The notes below the pieces were generated by a model. That model ran no database searches. It had not been told where the DNA came from and worked only from the letters and a program-made list of their open reading frames with translations. From Rhodeus uyekii (lineage: Eukaryota; Chordata; Actinopteri; Cypriniformes; Acheilognathidae), in assembly GCA_037043235.1 (NCBI GenBank), contig JAWRVZ010000029.1:2350501-2414500 (forward strand): a stretch of 64,000 nucleotides of DNA. The letters run 5' to 3'. The translations under genes were made by a program, and so were the position numbers. Of this stretch, positions 14,374-24,095 are shown piece after piece; the stretch's first letter is position 1; each line of letters begins with the position of its first letter.

Positions 14374-17233
14374 TCCATTAAGGTCAGGATCAGCCGCGCT
14401 CAGTCTGTGTGCCCTGAAGTCATGGTCTCTAGGAGCCTCTAGTTGAGTTGACAGTTGAAAACACTTAGTTCTCTGCTATTGACTCTATTGACAACAGATA
14501 ATGGTTTCATATTGTCCCGCAGTTCATAAAAACAAACCAAAACGGTGTACAGTAATGCACTTACAATAGAAAAAACAGTAGGGCGTAAAAGTAGCAATGC
14601 GGAGCTTTTATTACAAGCAGGTTTCAAGTGGATGAACTTCTCGTTATACATTATTACACTTGTCATTCACTCATTCTTTCAACCAGTAGAGCATTGGTGC
14701 TTGCAACACCAAGGTCATGGGTTCGATCCCAGGGAAAGCAAGAACTGATTAAATGCGTTTCTTGAATGCAATGCAAGTCGCTTTGGGTAAAAGCGTCTGC
14801 CAAATGCATAAATGTAAATATTACTCCTGTTGGCATATTTGTCACTTTTCATGGTCATGACAGGAATTAAATGTAAGATGGGGCCTGGTCATAAAAAATA
14901 AACAACACCATCTTAAACCTTCTTAAAACATGTTATTTTTTGGCCACAACTTTCGGGACCATCTGAAGACAGGGAGTTACAATAGCCTAATCGTCAGGTA
15001 ATATAAGGGTGAATAACTAAGCATATTTTTGAAAAGGTCTATGCCAACTACAGTGGAGTACGGTTTTGTCGACTGTCTCGGGGGTTGCAAAAAAGCTTCG
15101 AGATAACCGAGACTCCAAAAGTTTCCAATAACTCCAGATAAAGTCATTTGATTTGTCGCTAGTCGCTTTTTTTAAAATATGGTCTGAATACTCGCTAAAT
15201 ATAGCGACAAAGGCGCTAAGTTGGCAACACTGTCCGCGAGTTCTTCTGCGAGTGCTGCGCGGCACTGTGAGTGAAGCGTCACTGGAGGTTCACGTGCGAT
15301 CCACGTGCAACGCGAACTCAGTGCATGCGCAGTGAACTAGGTACGATCATGAGTCACGAGATAACAATGTGAAGTGGCGAATTTGTCCCTCTTTTGTGCT
15401 CGAGATTTTAGGGTTCTGCGACATAAAAGAATCGACGTAACCGATGAGAAAATGCTAAGACAAATAGGGAGTTTGGCGATTCCACTTCAAAAACCTCGAC
15501 ATAATAGGGTTGGCGAGTTAACCGTGAGTCGAGATAAGTGAACTCCACTGTGTAACGTTTATTCCAGTGCAATGCCCCGTTTCATAAATGTCGAATGTAA
15601 GTGCATTACTGGAAACACGATTTGACAAAAGATTGTTGTACATGCTGAATGAGTTGAAACTTGACCTGACCTTTTACCAATTTTAGTCCCTTTGTCAAAT
15701 GTCCCATTTCATAACTGTTAGACATGTTAAACCCCTTAGGTTGAGGAATAAGCCCCTTACACAGCCTTCCCTCCCGCCCATTTGTGGCTGTCTTGTCTTT
15801 TCTTCATTTCTCTCTGAATGTGTCCGACCTGGCAAGCTTCCTTCTCTCTTTGTTCCACAGTTCCGATGGCAAATTGATTTCGACAGTGTGAACACAGACA
15901 GACTATCAGACACAGATCCGGATAGCACAGGGGCCACGCCCCTACTTCCCTTAGCCCCTCCCCCTCTTAAGCTCTGCCTCCACACACTCCTCCTCCAATG
16001 GAAGGGGCCAGTCTCATCCCTCCTTTCTGTCCTCTCTTCCTCCCTGCGTCTTGCCGGGGCGATAGTGGTGGTCGCGTGTGGTGGGTCGGGGGGGAACTCT
16101 GAGAAGAACGACCGGAACGCAGTCCTCAACTGCTCGCCTCGCTGCTTTACGGACTCTGATTCGCCTGTAGTGACGCCGCTATGACATCGCTGTGGACTCC
16201 AAAGAGACTGCTTACCACTTCCCGTCTTTCATGCATGAGCACAAGTTTTGCTATGTGGTTGTTTTTTAAAATGACATCCTCATGTGAAAGTGCCAAAAGC
16301 AAATTTAGTCTTTTGGAGCAGCTCTCCTCATTCCGAAGCTCTTGCTGAGTGTGTTTTTTCTAAGCTGATGTGATGGGAGCCTCATGCCTGATGAGGAATG
16401 TTTTTTTTTTCTTTTCATTTTTTTCTTTGTGGTTTAGTTGTACAGAGTGTACTCTCTCTCTGTGTGTGTTTTTGAAGCGCATTTACGTTTTGTGAACCCC
16501 TCATGTATTACCTGGTGCTCCTCTGGTCCAGAGGCTGTGTCGCTTTGTGCCGCAAGCTTAGATTTTCCTCCGATTCACCGACGAAATTGTAACGATTGCA
16601 CTTCGTAAACAAGTGCCAAATGAGAGCGGACCTCGGAAACTAAGAGTGAAGGTTGCATGAGCTTCAAGATACTCGGGTGGGACTGTGCCAATCGCCCAGA
16701 CATGCATGAAAGAAAAGTGCTCTGAGCAGAAACCTTTACCACCCCGTTATCCTGCCTCAGACACCTTAAAGTATGGGATCAGAATAGTATTATAATGAAT
16801 ATTTTGACAGTACAATTCATAAATGTGTGGCCTAACTCACAAAGACAGTTCTTGCATATATTCATGAAATGTGTTCACCAGTTTTGATGCTTAATAGTTG
16901 ATGGGGGTGTTTTTTTGAAAGGTACCAAAATGACCTTTTCTTGGTAAAATGGTCATCGAAATGGTGTATTGTATTTTACAGTCAATGACTGATGTGTGTC
17001 TTGTGACAGGACCTTTGTGAACATATATTCATCAATCGGGTTATGCATTTATGTATGATGTTTTGTGAACATATTCATTTTAGCCTATTCTGAGCCCATA
17101 TGAAGTGCCAACAGCCTGTGTCTTTAAAACATGCCCATTGTAGTATGTTTGCGTGCAGTTTTCTGATGCTGACTGACAGATCCTCTGGAGCTGTGGTGTA
17201 GTCCTCGCTGTGTTGATGTTCTTTTGTTTCTTT

Positions 17234-17278
<45 letters not shown>

Positions 17279-19756
17279 TGGAAAATATACAAACTAGGAA
17301 AAATGCACAAGAAATCAGTGTAACAATCACAATATGCATGCTGAGGAGGAACTTAGTGAACATTGACCTTGAATGTATGGTGACTTTTTACGAAAAGAAT
17401 AAATAAATATCTATATATTAATAAAACATTTGTTCAAATGAGCTTTTGATGATTTTTAATTTGTCCTCTTGAATTTACAATTTTCTGCAGTGAATTTAAA
17501 AAAAGCACTACCTTTGGTACAGTAATACCTCTAGATTCGAGCATAATCCGTTCCAGGGCGGGGCTCGTAACTTGAATTGTTCGTATCTTGAATCATGTTT
17601 TCCCATAAGAAATAATAGAAAACAAATTAATCCGTTCCAGATCCATAATAATGGGAAAAAAATGTTTTTTATTGGTATCGAGACACACACACACACACAC
17701 ACAAATATAGTACATTTATACAGTGTGATACATGTGTGATATTGTTGATGATTCTGTTACACGGACACTGCATAATTTAAGTTAACATAACTTAGCTTAG
17801 GTATTTTTTTAAAAACACTTTTCTATTTTCTATTATTGTTTCGATTTTTTTTTCAATTTGTATTCTTTACTTTTGATCACTTTTCTTACCTTTTTTCGCC
17901 TGACTACCCTCACTTTCACTTTCTCTTGATGCAGAGCTTTTAACGAAATATCTATCGGGGGAGATCTGCTTCTCTTTTATCCACAACAACAGAAGCCTCT
18001 CCATCTCATCATTTATATTCAAACATAACTTCGATGTAATCGTCACGCCCTTGGAAGGATTTACATTCTTGATAACATCGTTCTTCTTTAAGATGATACA
18101 TATCGTGGATGTACTGCGATCATAAGTGCGTGCTAAATCACTCATGCGGCACCACGCTCATATTTATCCACAATTTTATGCTTCATTTCCATTGTCATCA
18201 TGCGTTTCTTCTTCTCACTACCATCTTTACCACTCACTTTCTTAGAAATCATCGCTATTATGAAGAATAATGCACAAAATAGAGAAAAAATCAGCTACTC
18301 GTGGGCGACGCGTACAGAAGTCAGCAAACACGTGAAGTGAAAGTGCGTCGGCATCAGCGTCAGTATCTCGAATATGTACTCGTATCTAGAGGCAAAAATC
18401 TGCCGGAAGGCTTGCTGGTATCTTGAAATACTCGTATGTAGAGACGCTCGTATCTCGAGGTATTACTGTAAATGGCGCAAACCATTTCAGGCCAATCTTG
18501 CACCCTGAATTGATTACACACAGTACCGACAAGACAAGTTTGATCGTCCACAAATAAAATCCAGATGAAGTTACGTTGTTGTCCTTTGAGACTGACTTTT
18601 GATCGAACCTGAAGAGCACACAGTTCTAATCTAGCGTAATGTCTGTGCGTTTGTGCATCATGATGTTGTGTATGTATGAATGTGTTTCTGTGGCTGTGCT
18701 TGCCTGCTCGCCTATTTTCTTCTACCTTGTCTTCTAAGATCTTGTATGAGATGTACGTGTCGGTTTTCGAAGCATGCATTTTAAGGGATTTGATATTTAA
18801 ATGTGCTCTTCAAGAGTTCTTTGTTTTCTTTCCATACACATGTCTTTACTAATCGAACCTCCTAAGGAAACTGCTATGGGCAGACCTTTCATTTTGCACT
18901 ATATATTTTGAACCCATGTCATTTCTAGAAGTGCGTTTTTTGCTCATCTATGAACATAAGACTGTGGCGTCATCCATGACCAGTCTAAAAGCGAGTAACC
19001 TACAGTACCGCCATCGTACGCAACACTAACAGTCATGTGAATGCGGTGGAAATGTAGCCATGCTTAGCCTCGGTCTGAGCTGAGATCTCAGGTACAAACC
19101 CCTGGACTCTCTTTACCTTCCAGTTTGGGTCCTGAATTGTCCCGGTTCTGAGTGTTGCAGGACCTCCGTAAGTCACCTGCCTCCATCGCTGCTCAGCCAA
19201 ATCAATCATGCCCTTTTATTCTTTTTGTTTTGGTTTGTTTTCGACTCCCATCCACTGTTCGGCTTAAACGGGCAGTAGGGCTTCACAACTGTTTCGTCTC
19301 ATGCCGCCACCTGCCTCTCTGGTTGGTTTTTGGCTTTTTTTTGTGTGTGAGCTGTAGTTCGTACCAGCCAGAGAGGTCATAGGTTGCCAGGAAATGGTGT
19401 TGGCGCTGGAGGTAACCCTGAATCTAACTCTTGCATGCCTCTATCAATGCTGACAGAACTATGTCTTGTTTCATTTGCATGCCTGCTCCAAACACCCTTC
19501 ATAGACCCCGTTCATAAGTATATGTCAAATGAATCACCGTATGCCTTTCAGCAGTACTTCTGTATCCCAAATCCAAGTGCAGTAGACTTTAAGATGTTTT
19601 TGTGTCGTAAAGTTCAATGGGTCACCAGCGCAGGCTGTGTTGCGGGCGTACTGACCGTGTTTGTTCTCCACCCCCTCTCTATCTAGTGACCGTTCCCTGG
19701 AGGTCTACTTCAGGCCAAGCATCATGGACGACCGATCCGCTCCTCTCTACTACTAG
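5330..19756 (+). CDS. baiap2: baiap2 (IRSp53), 3' part: end of IMD, CRIB-like linker, SH3 and two alternative C-terminal exons
   Basis: BAIAP2/IRSp53 is a cytoplasmic adaptor. Its I-BAR (IMD) domain bends membrane and bundles actin, and its SH3 domain recruits WAVE2, Mena and similar partners downstream of Rac1/Cdc42 in filopodia and dendritic spines. In this window coding exons are 5330-5482, 7990-8223, 9777-9993, 10113-10314, 10738-10806, 12743-12896 and 13972-14009, followed by either 15861-15891 or 19687-19756. Every junction has AG/GT sites and phases match throughout, giving 365 residues with the first tail and 378 with the second. The partial protein holds the end of the IMD (about residues 1-60), a proline-rich linker with VISDPIPGA and LPVPPEL (about 100-125), and an SH3 domain (about 225-283). 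The family is certain from these motifs. Whether this is the a or b teleost paralogue cannot be told. The N-terminal exons lie before base 1. Confidence 0.95.
6655..7700. repeat. Degenerate repeat with cctagcaaccac/cagaacaccc units
   Basis: Loosely repeated short units (for example ccctagcaaccacc and cactcagaacaccct) fill about 1 kb of the intron before exon 7990, interrupted at 6915-7085. Similar units occur at 62640-63055. Confidence 0.65.
6915..7085. mobile_element. Truncated hAT-like fragment
   Basis: It begins CAGGGGTCGGGAACC, a typical hAT terminal inverted repeat, followed by ggctatatatggctcttgac and a GC-rich stretch. No matching right end was found, so this is a 5' fragment or an end-deleted copy. 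Confidence 0.5.
7990..8223 (+). CDS. baiap2: baiap2 exon: IMD end and partial-CRIB/proline-rich linker
   Basis: This exon has 78 codons, phase 0 at both ends. It starts GKDLLTQKIPVWQQAC, completing the IMD, and continues to NLVISDPIPGAQPLPVPPEL. That stretch is the conserved partial CRIB and proline-rich segment that in mammals contacts Cdc42 and folds back on the SH3 domain. The GT donor is at 8224. Confidence 0.95.
8971..9653. mobile_element. Tigger-like TA-flanked element, CAGTAATACCTTGAG family, copy 1
   Basis: Ends are CAGTAATACCTTGAGATACG and its inverted copy (cgtatctcaaggtattattg), with TA at 8969-8970 and 9654-9655. The 683-bp element has no intact frame. It is related to 17520-18468, 52575-53264 and 58117-61014. 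Confidence 0.88.
9777..9993 (+). CDS. baiap2: baiap2 exon: low-complexity linker with SDVYSNTLPVR motif
   Basis: This exon has 217 nt: 72 codons plus one base. It carries a Gln/Ser/Pro-rich linker, then SDVYSNTLPVRRPQPAKNKT, which is conserved in BAIAP2. The acceptor is ctcacag and the donor is gtaaga. Confidence 0.93.
10113..10314 (+). CDS. baiap2: baiap2 exon: SH3 domain, main part
   Basis: This exon has 202 nt and joins in phase to its neighbours. It encodes TLPRSSSMAAGLEKNG and then the SH3 core: AIFSHAAGDNGTLLSF, EGDIITLLVPEARDGW and HYGENEKNKM. The ALYDY-like strand, the acidic RT loop and the conserved Trp are all present. Confidence 0.96.
10738..10806 (+). CDS. baiap2: baiap2 exon: end of SH3 domain
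   Basis: This 69-nt exon encodes RGWFPFSYTRVLPESDGEKL. It supplies the WFP and SYTRVL elements that close the SH3 fold. It ends in phase 2 before gtaagt. Confidence 0.95.
11420..11838. repeat. AT-rich dispersed repeat, copy 2
   Basis: It carries agtctcttttgctcaccaag and gtcacatgatccttcagaaa, shared in inverted orientation with the copy at 4495-5275. It is interrupted on its right by the TIR element at 11839. Confidence 0.65.
11839..12588. mobile_element. TA-flanked TIR element carrying a minisatellite
   Basis: Left TIR TGGAAGCCCGTTTCCGCCAC and right TIR (inverted: TGGAACCCCGTTTCTGCCAC) extend about 30 bp to GTTGAGAAAAA, with TA on both sides. Inside are an inverted start of the 42-bp repeat and then the array at 12234-12536. 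There is no transposase. Confidence 0.8.
12234..12536. repeat. 42-bp minisatellite with a central palindrome
   Basis: About seven units are spaced 42 bp apart (aagtcatt at 12271, 12313, 12355, 12397). Each unit carries the palindrome CGAGAAAGTTTCTCG. An apparent reading frame through it (SHYFEKVSRYFNIL repeated) is just the repeat translated. A degenerate relative is at 36040-36360. Confidence 0.93.
12743..12896 (+). CDS. baiap2: baiap2 exon: Ser-rich linker after SH3
   Basis: This 154-nt exon encodes LHHGKSSSTGNLLERED, then MPDYGL and RPRPYSMAGFAQ. These match the conserved post-SH3 stretch of IRSp53, including the GKSSSTGNLL block and RPYS. It ends in phase 0 before gtacac. Confidence 0.95.
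13031..13878. mobile_element. TWA-flanked MITE (AAAGGATAGTTC ends)
   Basis: The left end aaaggatagttcttcccaaa and right end (gaatgatgacaggatt to gcgaactgtcccttt) are inverted copies of the abundant cyprinid MITE with a TTA/TAA target. The interior has no gene. Confidence 0.75.
13972..14009 (+). CDS. baiap2: baiap2 short exon before the alternative tails
   Basis: This 38-nt exon encodes PALEDYDSQFAP plus two bases (AG). Both downstream terminal exons start with T, which completes a Ser codon, so either can be joined without a frameshift. Confidence 0.88.
14336..14373 (+). repeat. (GT)n(AG)n microsatellite
   Basis: A run of about 12 GT units is followed directly by about 8 AG units, in the last baiap2 introns. 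Confidence 0.95.
14684..14820 (+). mobile_element. tRNA-derived SINE copy 2
   Basis: It has the B box ggttcgatcccagggaaagc and the tail gcaagtcgctttgggtaaaa then gcgtctgccaaatgcataaa. It is the best-preserved of the three copies and lies in a baiap2 intron in sense orientation. Confidence 0.82.
15051..15550. mobile_element. Tigger-like MITE, CAGTGGAGTACGG family, copy 1
   Basis: It begins CAGTGGAGTACGGTTTTGTC and ends gagataagtgaactccactg, with TA on the left. The right flank is tgta, so the TA is slightly displaced. The inner ggttgcaaaaaagc and cgagttaaccg segments are shared with 48148-49378. Confidence 0.8.
15861..15891 (+). CDS. baiap2: baiap2 terminal exon, PDZ-ligand tail ending STV
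   Basis: After a ttgttccacag acceptor the exon gives SSDGKLISTV and a TGA at 15889-15891. The mammalian short isoform ends in a closely similar SGSGTLVSTV-type tail, whose last three residues bind PSD-95-family PDZ domains. A class I PDZ ligand (S-T-V-COOH) is visible here. The rest of this terminal exon would be 3' UTR. Confidence 0.88.
17239..17279 (+). repeat. (CT)n microsatellite
   Basis: About 20 CT units with one interruption, in the region between the two baiap2 terminal exons. Confidence 0.95.
17398..17403 (+). promoter_or_regulatory. Candidate polyadenylation signal for the STV-tail baiap2 transcript
   Basis: An AATAAA lies about 1.5 kb after the TGA at 15891 and before the Tigger-like insertion at 17520. 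It is one candidate of several possible and there is no independent support. Confidence 0.3.
17520..18468 (-). mobile_element. Tigger/pogo-type transposon, largest copy, with transposase remnant
   Basis: Ends are CAGTAATACCTCTAGATTCG and cgtatctcgaggtattactg, with TA at 17518-17519 and 18469-18470. The 949-bp element holds the start of a CENP-B/Tigger-type transposase on the - strand (17867-18252). It lies between the two baiap2 tails and would be in the intron of the long transcript. Confidence 0.9.
17867..18252 (-). pseudogene. Broken Tigger transposase, N-terminal DNA-binding part
   Basis: On the - strand an ATG at 18250-18252 opens a Lys-rich start (MISKKVSGKDGSEKKKRMM), then KHKIVDKYERG. 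A frameshift at about 18143 moves to SDLARTYDRSTSTICIILKK and MERLLLLWIKEKQ. These are the helix-turn-helix segments of CENP-B/Tigger DNA-binding domains. The catalytic DDE part is absent. The copy is dead. Confidence 0.85.
19687..19756 (+). CDS. baiap2: baiap2 alternative terminal exon, WH2-like tail
   Basis: After a tctctatctag acceptor the frame reads SDRSLEVYFRPSIMDDRSAP, then LYY and TAG at 19754-19756. The pattern resembles the C-terminal VxLxPTVTNDRSAP block of BAIAP2L1 and the long mammalian BAIAP2 tail, a WH2-like actin-binding segment. The phase fits exon 13972-14009 exactly. Use of this exon is inferred from the splice site and homology, not from a transcript. Confidence 0.78.
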
Positions 19757-22265
19757 AGGGGCCTGTGCGCTCTGGCCTGTGCGCTATACCGCCCTCTTCT
19801 GTTCTGTCTGTGTCATTGCAACAGCATGTGGAGGCAGAGCACATGCGTTTACCCACAGGGCACGGAGGGATAGAGCTTGTTGTCTCCTGAGAGTAACGAT
19901 CTTAACTTCTCTAGATACATAATTATCGGTATTTGTAACCACCAATTCACGTATTTCAAAAGGTAACAGCTTTTTTTTAAAGGGTTTTCTTCATGTTAAC
20001 AAACTGAATGTGCTTTTTTTTGGAGGGAGCGTGTATGCCAGACTGTTTAAATGAGATCTTTTACTGGAATGAATGTGAAAATTTAAGAAAAGTGAGCAAA
20101 CCGTAGATTCAGTTCTAGAAGCCTTTCTTTTTCTGAACGTTTTTGTGGCACATGCCTCTAACACTCATTTCAGAAAGCTGATGAAATCTTGATATTAATA
20201 TTAAACAGACCACCATGCTTTGCTAACGTTTTAGTGATGCCTCTGTGAATTATCTGCCTATGCAGAGATCTGTACAGTGTATTAGACGCAATATATAGTG
20301 CAATTTCTCATGCAAGCAGCACACCGACGCAGGAACTCTGCCTTTTCCTGCCGTTTTGTGCGTAATGCGATTCTGAATATCTGTATCTCCTATCTGGTGT
20401 AAGTAAAAGGGATTTGCTTTTATGTGATATTTTGTTGTTCTATAAAAATTGTTTTTCACTATTATTTGCTTTAATGTTTTGTTTTGTTTTGTTTTTTTAG
20501 AAGTTTCAATGACTGTTATAGATTTAAGGGGGTTTATTTGTCTTCATCTATTGCTTTTGCTTTTCCACATTCTGAGCAATACTGCTTATTAGACATCAAA
20601 AATAGACATAATAGTGAAAATATTAAATCGCAGGTTCTGTAAATATATATTTTGGTTCGTTTCTGCTGAAAAGAACTTGACCAGTCACACAAGCCATTGT
20701 GTATATACAGCCTTTCATTTGTCAAAATGACTTCATGTTACAGGAAAAATACAAAATCAGAGGTAGATTAGAATTGCATGTTTTATGATAGGGTGTCTAT
20801 TCTGGATTGTTTGAGGAAGGTGGGAACGTTGTGTGTTTCTTCAATGGAGAGATCAACTTTAAAGCCCATTTTATAATTTTTTTGTTTTGGCTTTTCTGTT
20901 TATTCCTATTTATGGAGAACTGCAAATCTATGTGCACATTCATGTCTTTTTCTGAAATAAAAAAGCAAATGCAAACTGATCACTACCACGCTTGCAGATT
21001 TTATTGTAATCCAATGGGATCCAAATGACTGATGTCTCATTGAAAATGTGGGATCTTTTATCTTTCAACCTGGAAATAATATATTTTCTTCGACAAAAGC
21101 CATCGAGTTTCACTCAATCTTATGGAGTCATTCTGATATTGACTATTCACTAACAATATATTTATTAAATGAAAATGATGTCAAACTTTTGGGGCCCATT
21201 TGTATTTGCATTGAGCTCATGCATATGTATGAATATCTTTAATAACTCACAGGTACAAGGAGAAACTATAGTTTGGTTTATTTTTTAGAATAGTACAGTA
21301 GGCATGAGTCGTGAGGACATACGGTTTGACAGCTATGAGGCAGTAACAACAGACTTCTCCCCTCACCGCTACATTCAACACTCAGTTCGCTTTCGATTGA
21401 CCTCTCTTTGGCAACCATAAACACCCAAATGAAGCACTGATGCCCTGAATGAGGAAAAAGTACCTACTGCCGCCAGGTTCAGCACAGTATAAAACTCTTG
21501 AAAGGCATACAGCGAGAAAGCGAGGGTACAGTGCAGTGATTGTGACTTACAGCATTGGCACAAATGTGTATGGGCTCCAGTGATTCAAGGCAAAGCATGA
21601 TGGGTACAGATGTACGTTACATTTAAACAGATCATCATGTAAAACAGGTCTCAACTTTTCTCGGCGTAACACTTCAGATCATATAGGGAAGAAAAATACA
21701 GAGAGAACCTTGTCGAAACACATTAGGTCCACATGCCATCTGGACTATCTGAATTTTGAAGGATACTTCAGAACATCTATCCGTTATTGGATATAACACT
21801 TCTGAGAGGAGGCATCATCACAGATGGATGGAGGATCAGATCTGCAGGAGCTGCCATTATTGTTTATAACTGATTTTGTTCACAGATGAGATGGTTGCTC
21901 TTCCTTTAACTTGGTTAAGTGTCTTTAAGTACAACTGTGACTTTGATAACCCACTGCCTTTTTTGCTAATTCCTGAAATCAGTTGCTGTAGCTCTTGGAT
22001 TCAATGAAAATATTATGACAGACCTAAAATGTTCAGTTCACGACAAGCACCAATAAACTAATCGCTGTCAGGGTCGTTCCTCTTACGCTGTGCATTTTTA
22101 TTACTGGATGAAATATTAAACTCAGAAGTAATAATTAAAAACACACCCAAAAAATGTGTAATTGTTACATTAATCACTAATTTTTATTTATTTTTCTCAC
22201 AGTTGAATGTATGAGCTACAGCTTAAAATGTGGTTAAAGAACCATATATGTCATTCCTGCTTTCC
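19757..22265. other. Likely baiap2 long 3' UTR and start of the intergenic gap
   Basis: After the TAG at 19754-19756 the sequence has long AT-rich stretches and one good AATAAA (20956). Nothing coding is supported up to the SINE at 22266. The exact transcript end is unknown. Confidence 0.5.
20956..20961 (+). promoter_or_regulatory. Candidate polyadenylation signal for the long baiap2 transcript
   Basis: An AATAAA lies 1.2 kb after the second stop codon, in AT-rich, repeat-poor sequence that looks like 3' UTR. The exact cleavage site cannot be read from sequence alone. Confidence 0.35.
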
Positions 22266-22403
22266 TGTAGTAGAGCATTGGTGTTTGCAACGTCAAGGTC
22301 ATGGGATCGATCCCAGGGAAAGCAAGAACTGATTCAATGTGTTTCTTGAATGCAATGTAAGTCGCTTTGGATAAAAGTGTCTGCCAAATGCAGAAATGTA
22401 AAT
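22266..22403 (+). mobile_element. tRNA-derived SINE copy 3
   Basis: It contains ggtcatgggatcgatcccag and the tail agtcgctttggataaaagtg, the same layout as the copies at 4293 and 14684. It lies between the two genes. Confidence 0.8.
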
Positions 22404-22677
22404 TAATCACCGGAAGTCATACTATGGCTTTATGTGAAGAACAGACTGAAATTTAAATCATAACGGTGAAATCTTGCATTCATTTAAGCATTCAAAAGTT
22501 GCAGTCAAGAGGCATTATGACAAGTCTGATGCAAGTGATGGATCTTGTGATCGACTGATATGCCAAAGTTTGGATGTATCTTTTTGAATGAGATTTGAAT
22601 CAGAGATTTTAAATCACAGGGTTTGAGTGGATGATATTTCTGAAAGTCTGAAGACCAATTATAGAAGCAAACATATA

Positions 22678-22983
22678 CAGTAATCCCTCGTTTATCGCGG
22701 TTAATGTGGACCGGAACCGCGATAGGTGAAAATCTGCGGAATAGGATCAGCCAATCAGCTCACGGGATACATCCACTCGTTCTCTCATTGGTCGATCTCG
22801 CACCGGGAGCCAATCACGTGTCCAAAGCCTCAGGAATGCCCGCGCATCACGTTAAAACAACGCTGCTTTTCTCAATATGGCTGCCGATATTTGTGAACTT
22901 TTATTTTTCAATGAATATTTTTGAAAAATCCGCATTGCACCGAGGCCAAGAAACTTGAACCGCGAAGTGGCGAGGGATTACTG
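22678..22983. mobile_element. TA-flanked MITE, CAGTAATCCCTCG family, copy 2
   Basis: Ends are CAGTAATCCCTCGTTTATCG and aagtggcgagggattactg, with TA at 22676-22677 and 22984-22985. The 306-bp element is inverted relative to 4818-5198 (its left end carries ggttaatgtggaccgg). Confidence 0.88.
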
Positions 22984-24066
22984 TATTTTTCAAAAAGCTA
23001 CATAACAGGAATGACCCAAATGCGAGCTGTCCTATATGCAAACTACCATACTAGTTGAAGAAAATCACTGGTTTACTACCTTCTCGGCAGCAGCACTGTC
23101 ATCATTGGAGCAAACAGGTACTGTAATGCATCACAGTAGTCTGGATATTTAAATATAAATCTAAAGATCTAACCAGAGAAGAGCTAGCCTGTTAATAATT
23201 TAACTGCACTTTAATAATATCTTGTTTTGGATGTACATACTAGATTTATAAGAGGTGTATAAATGATGCATTGGTTCAAATAATAAAAGTGCAGGTAGTT
23301 TTTGTATGAAAATTGCACGCCATAGAAAAAAGCAAAACAGCAGACAGTATGAAGACTTGATAGTTTATATTGTTAATACTTTTGTACCATACCCTTAACA
23401 CCCCTGAGCTAATGTTTAGTCAAAAGTGGTCAAATATAGAAAATATCACTTTTGAGCAGCTTGTAGAAGGGGTCTCCGTATATATAGTTTTCACCCTCAA
23501 TGAGTGGGGTCTTTCTTTTATGGGGGTAGAACATCCTGCACTGTATTTTATGTGGCTCATTGGGTCAACCTGAAACATGTAAAGCACTATGACAGCTATT
23601 TCAGACTCTAAATCACGTATTGACAATATGGGGCGTGACAAGCAAAGGAGGAGAGCACCCTTGTTTCCTATTATTAGTTATGTGTAAAAAGAAAAAAAAA
23701 ATGATTTCAGCAGGATACTAATACTGATAATTGTGCAAATAAGTTATAATCTGCATACATCATGTTTTAGTACATAGATAATAAATATGTTCTGTTATAC
23801 AGATCTCTTTTTCTGTTCTTATAACTGTTGTCCTCAGCAGACTGTCTCTTAACCACCATCTGTTTGGGAACACTTGGAAGGGGTTGGCTAATCCACTACG
23901 ATATGAGGCACTGTGTCCAAACAGAATATCAGGTTGACGGGACCATTTCGTCCAGTACGTTTAAAACAGCAAAAGAAAGTGATGCAGGAGAACCCACACC
24001 CACTGATCAGACCAAATCAAACAATACAGGTTCTAAACACCTTTCAATTAAATGTTAGTGACCCCT
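22984..24066. other. Likely aatk 3' UTR and intergenic sequence
   Basis: Directly downstream (on the - strand) of the aatk stop codon. No clear - strand AATAAA stands out, and no repeat is recognised. The two genes' transcripts converge here. Confidence 0.5.
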
Positions 24067-24095
24067 CTACTCCTGGGCTCCATTCTCACTGTTAC
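24067..24095 (-). CDS. aatk: aatk terminal coding exon
   Basis: This 29-nt coding part follows a cgtcacacag acceptor. It encodes (G)NSENGAQE and a TAG stop at 24067-24069. The phase fits the preceding exon. The end is about as long as the mammalian C-terminal tail after VSDSD. The exon is assigned by phase and position because it is too short for strong homology. Confidence 0.75.

Noticed and set aside
14684..14760. tRNA-like B box (ggttcgatcccagg)
   Set aside because: No cloverleaf can be completed. The tail identifies it as a SINE rather than a tRNA gene.
19150..19430. Possible microexons between the two baiap2 tails (for example after ttgcag at 19161 or ttgccag near 19393)
   Set aside because: They have AG and GT neighbours, but the encoded residues match no BAIAP2 isoform and the pieces are very short.
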